NCBI GenBank assembly: GCA_045640985.1
Contig: JAZUFZ010000020.1
Coordinates: 1-44,565 of the forward strand
Origin: Colimorpha sp045640985
GTDB taxonomy: Bacteria; Bacteroidota; Bacteroidia; Bacteroidales; P3
Length of the DNA stretch: 44,565 nucleotides
Reading direction: 5' to 3'
In this document: positions 44,151 to 44,565 of the stretch, one piece after another
Layout of the letters: each line of letters opens with the position of its first letter
Position numbering within the stretch: position 1 is the stretch's first letter
Translations under genes and position numbers: made by a program
Notes under the pieces: model-generated
Told to the model about the DNA's origin: nothing
Databases searched by the model: none
What the model saw: the letters and a program-made list of their open reading frames with translations, nothing else

Positions 44151-44258
44151 AACCGACAGGAACCGACACGAATGTCGGTTTTTGTCGGTTGGATATCGGA
44201 TGCTATCCACAGAATACCAGCAAGATACGCAAAATATCATCCGAAATCAGGATTTCAT
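44151..44258. repeat. 108-bp direct repeat, right copy, bounding the restriction island
   Basis: Second copy of the 35378-35485 element in the same orientation, 91 of 108 positions identical. The hairpin is kept: 44151-44168 pairs with 44173-44190 at 14 of 18 positions by Watson-Crick rules and two more by G-T wobble. The second stem is also kept, GAAAT (44243-44247) with ATTTC (44252-44256), although the loop differs from the left copy. Confidence 0.9.
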
Positions 44259-44301
44259 CTTATGGCATCAGATCCCATTTAGATTTCATTAACAGACTAT
44301 C

Positions 44302-44355
44302 CGGAACAGCCGGAACAGCTGGAACAGCCGGAATAGCCGGAACGTCCGGACCATC
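44302..44355. repeat. Tandem 9-bp repeat (GGAACAGCC) near the rRNA operon end
   Basis: Six adjacent 9-bp units: GGAACAGCC, GGAACAGCT, GGAACAGCC, GGAATAGCC, GGAACGTCC, GGACCATCC. Decay increases towards the right. No credible gene covers it, so it is probably a non-coding simple repeat. Confidence 0.8.
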
Positions 44356-44424
44356 CTTCCGGACAGGTTTCCGGCAACGGGATTCATACGAGGTTTCCCA
44401 GATTATGACAGGGATATATACAAC

Positions 44425-44454
44425 AAAAAAAGGGAGTTCCTTTCGAAACTCCCT
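44425..44454 (-). terminator. rRNA operon terminator
   Basis: AGGGAGTT (44431-44438) pairs with AACTCCCT (44447-44454), and on the minus strand the hairpin is followed by a run of Ts (44425-44430). It lies 12 bases downstream of the 5S rRNA 3' end. Confidence 0.88.
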
Positions 44455-44465
44455 CCGTTTAAGAT

Positions 44466-44565
<100 letters not shown>

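Overview
The window looks like a chromosomal segment of a Bacteroidales bacterium, probably Prevotellaceae or a close relative. The evidence is a set of Bacteroidota hallmarks: SusC-type TonB-dependent receptors with a carboxypeptidase-regulatory N-terminus, DUF4249 and DUF4831 lipoproteins, DUF3109 and DUF4254 proteins, 2-oxoacid:ferredoxin oxidoreductase KorAB, and many promoters with the phylum-specific -7 element TAnnTTTG, several with a TTTG box 19-21 bases upstream. The genus is an inference.

Layout. Positions 1-3000 (minus strand) hold a decayed polymorphic-toxin region: two RHS/YD-repeat fragments, each followed by a small secreted protein or lipoprotein, plus a further lipoprotein. 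Positions 3476-6660 carry housekeeping genes: serS, a hotdog thioesterase, a YqeY-like protein, tRNA-Phe(GAA) and lspA. Positions 6760-15026 are one long minus-strand run: two tandem TonB receptor/DUF4249 lipoprotein pairs followed, with tiny gaps or overlaps, by a 2-hydroxyacid dehydrogenase and a DUF3109 protein. Plus-strand genes at 15287-17256 encode a DUF4831 lipoprotein and an unusually short RNase Z. A 565-bp gap with an 11-bp-period repeat forming a 29-bp inverted repeat follows, then a third outer-membrane receptor (17822-20497). Positions 20565-28376 are metabolic: PepD, a 2[4Fe-4S] ferredoxin, a four-gene operon (porin, Gate-domain membrane protein, PurE, P-loop kinase/dCMP-deaminase fusion), an outer-membrane beta-barrel protein and IlvE. 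Positions 28603-33388 carry a histidine kinase without a partner regulator, a DUF4254 protein and KorAB. After a repeat-rich gap come mtgA and a lone vsr.

The most notable region is 35378-44258: a type I restriction-modification operon transcribed on the minus strand in the order BRO-N remnant, hsdR, GHKL-ATPase/nuclease, hsdS, hsdM. It is bracketed by two 108-bp direct repeats (about 84% identical) that each fold into a long hairpin. The embedded 674-residue protein joins a GHKL (Hsp90/MutL-type) ATPase to a C-terminal PD-(D/E)XK-like, Shedu/DUF4263-resembling nuclease region, and its stop overlaps the hsdS start. This is the best candidate for a poorly described composite defence system. 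The island lies directly downstream of an rRNA operon, whose 5S gene and terminator end the window.
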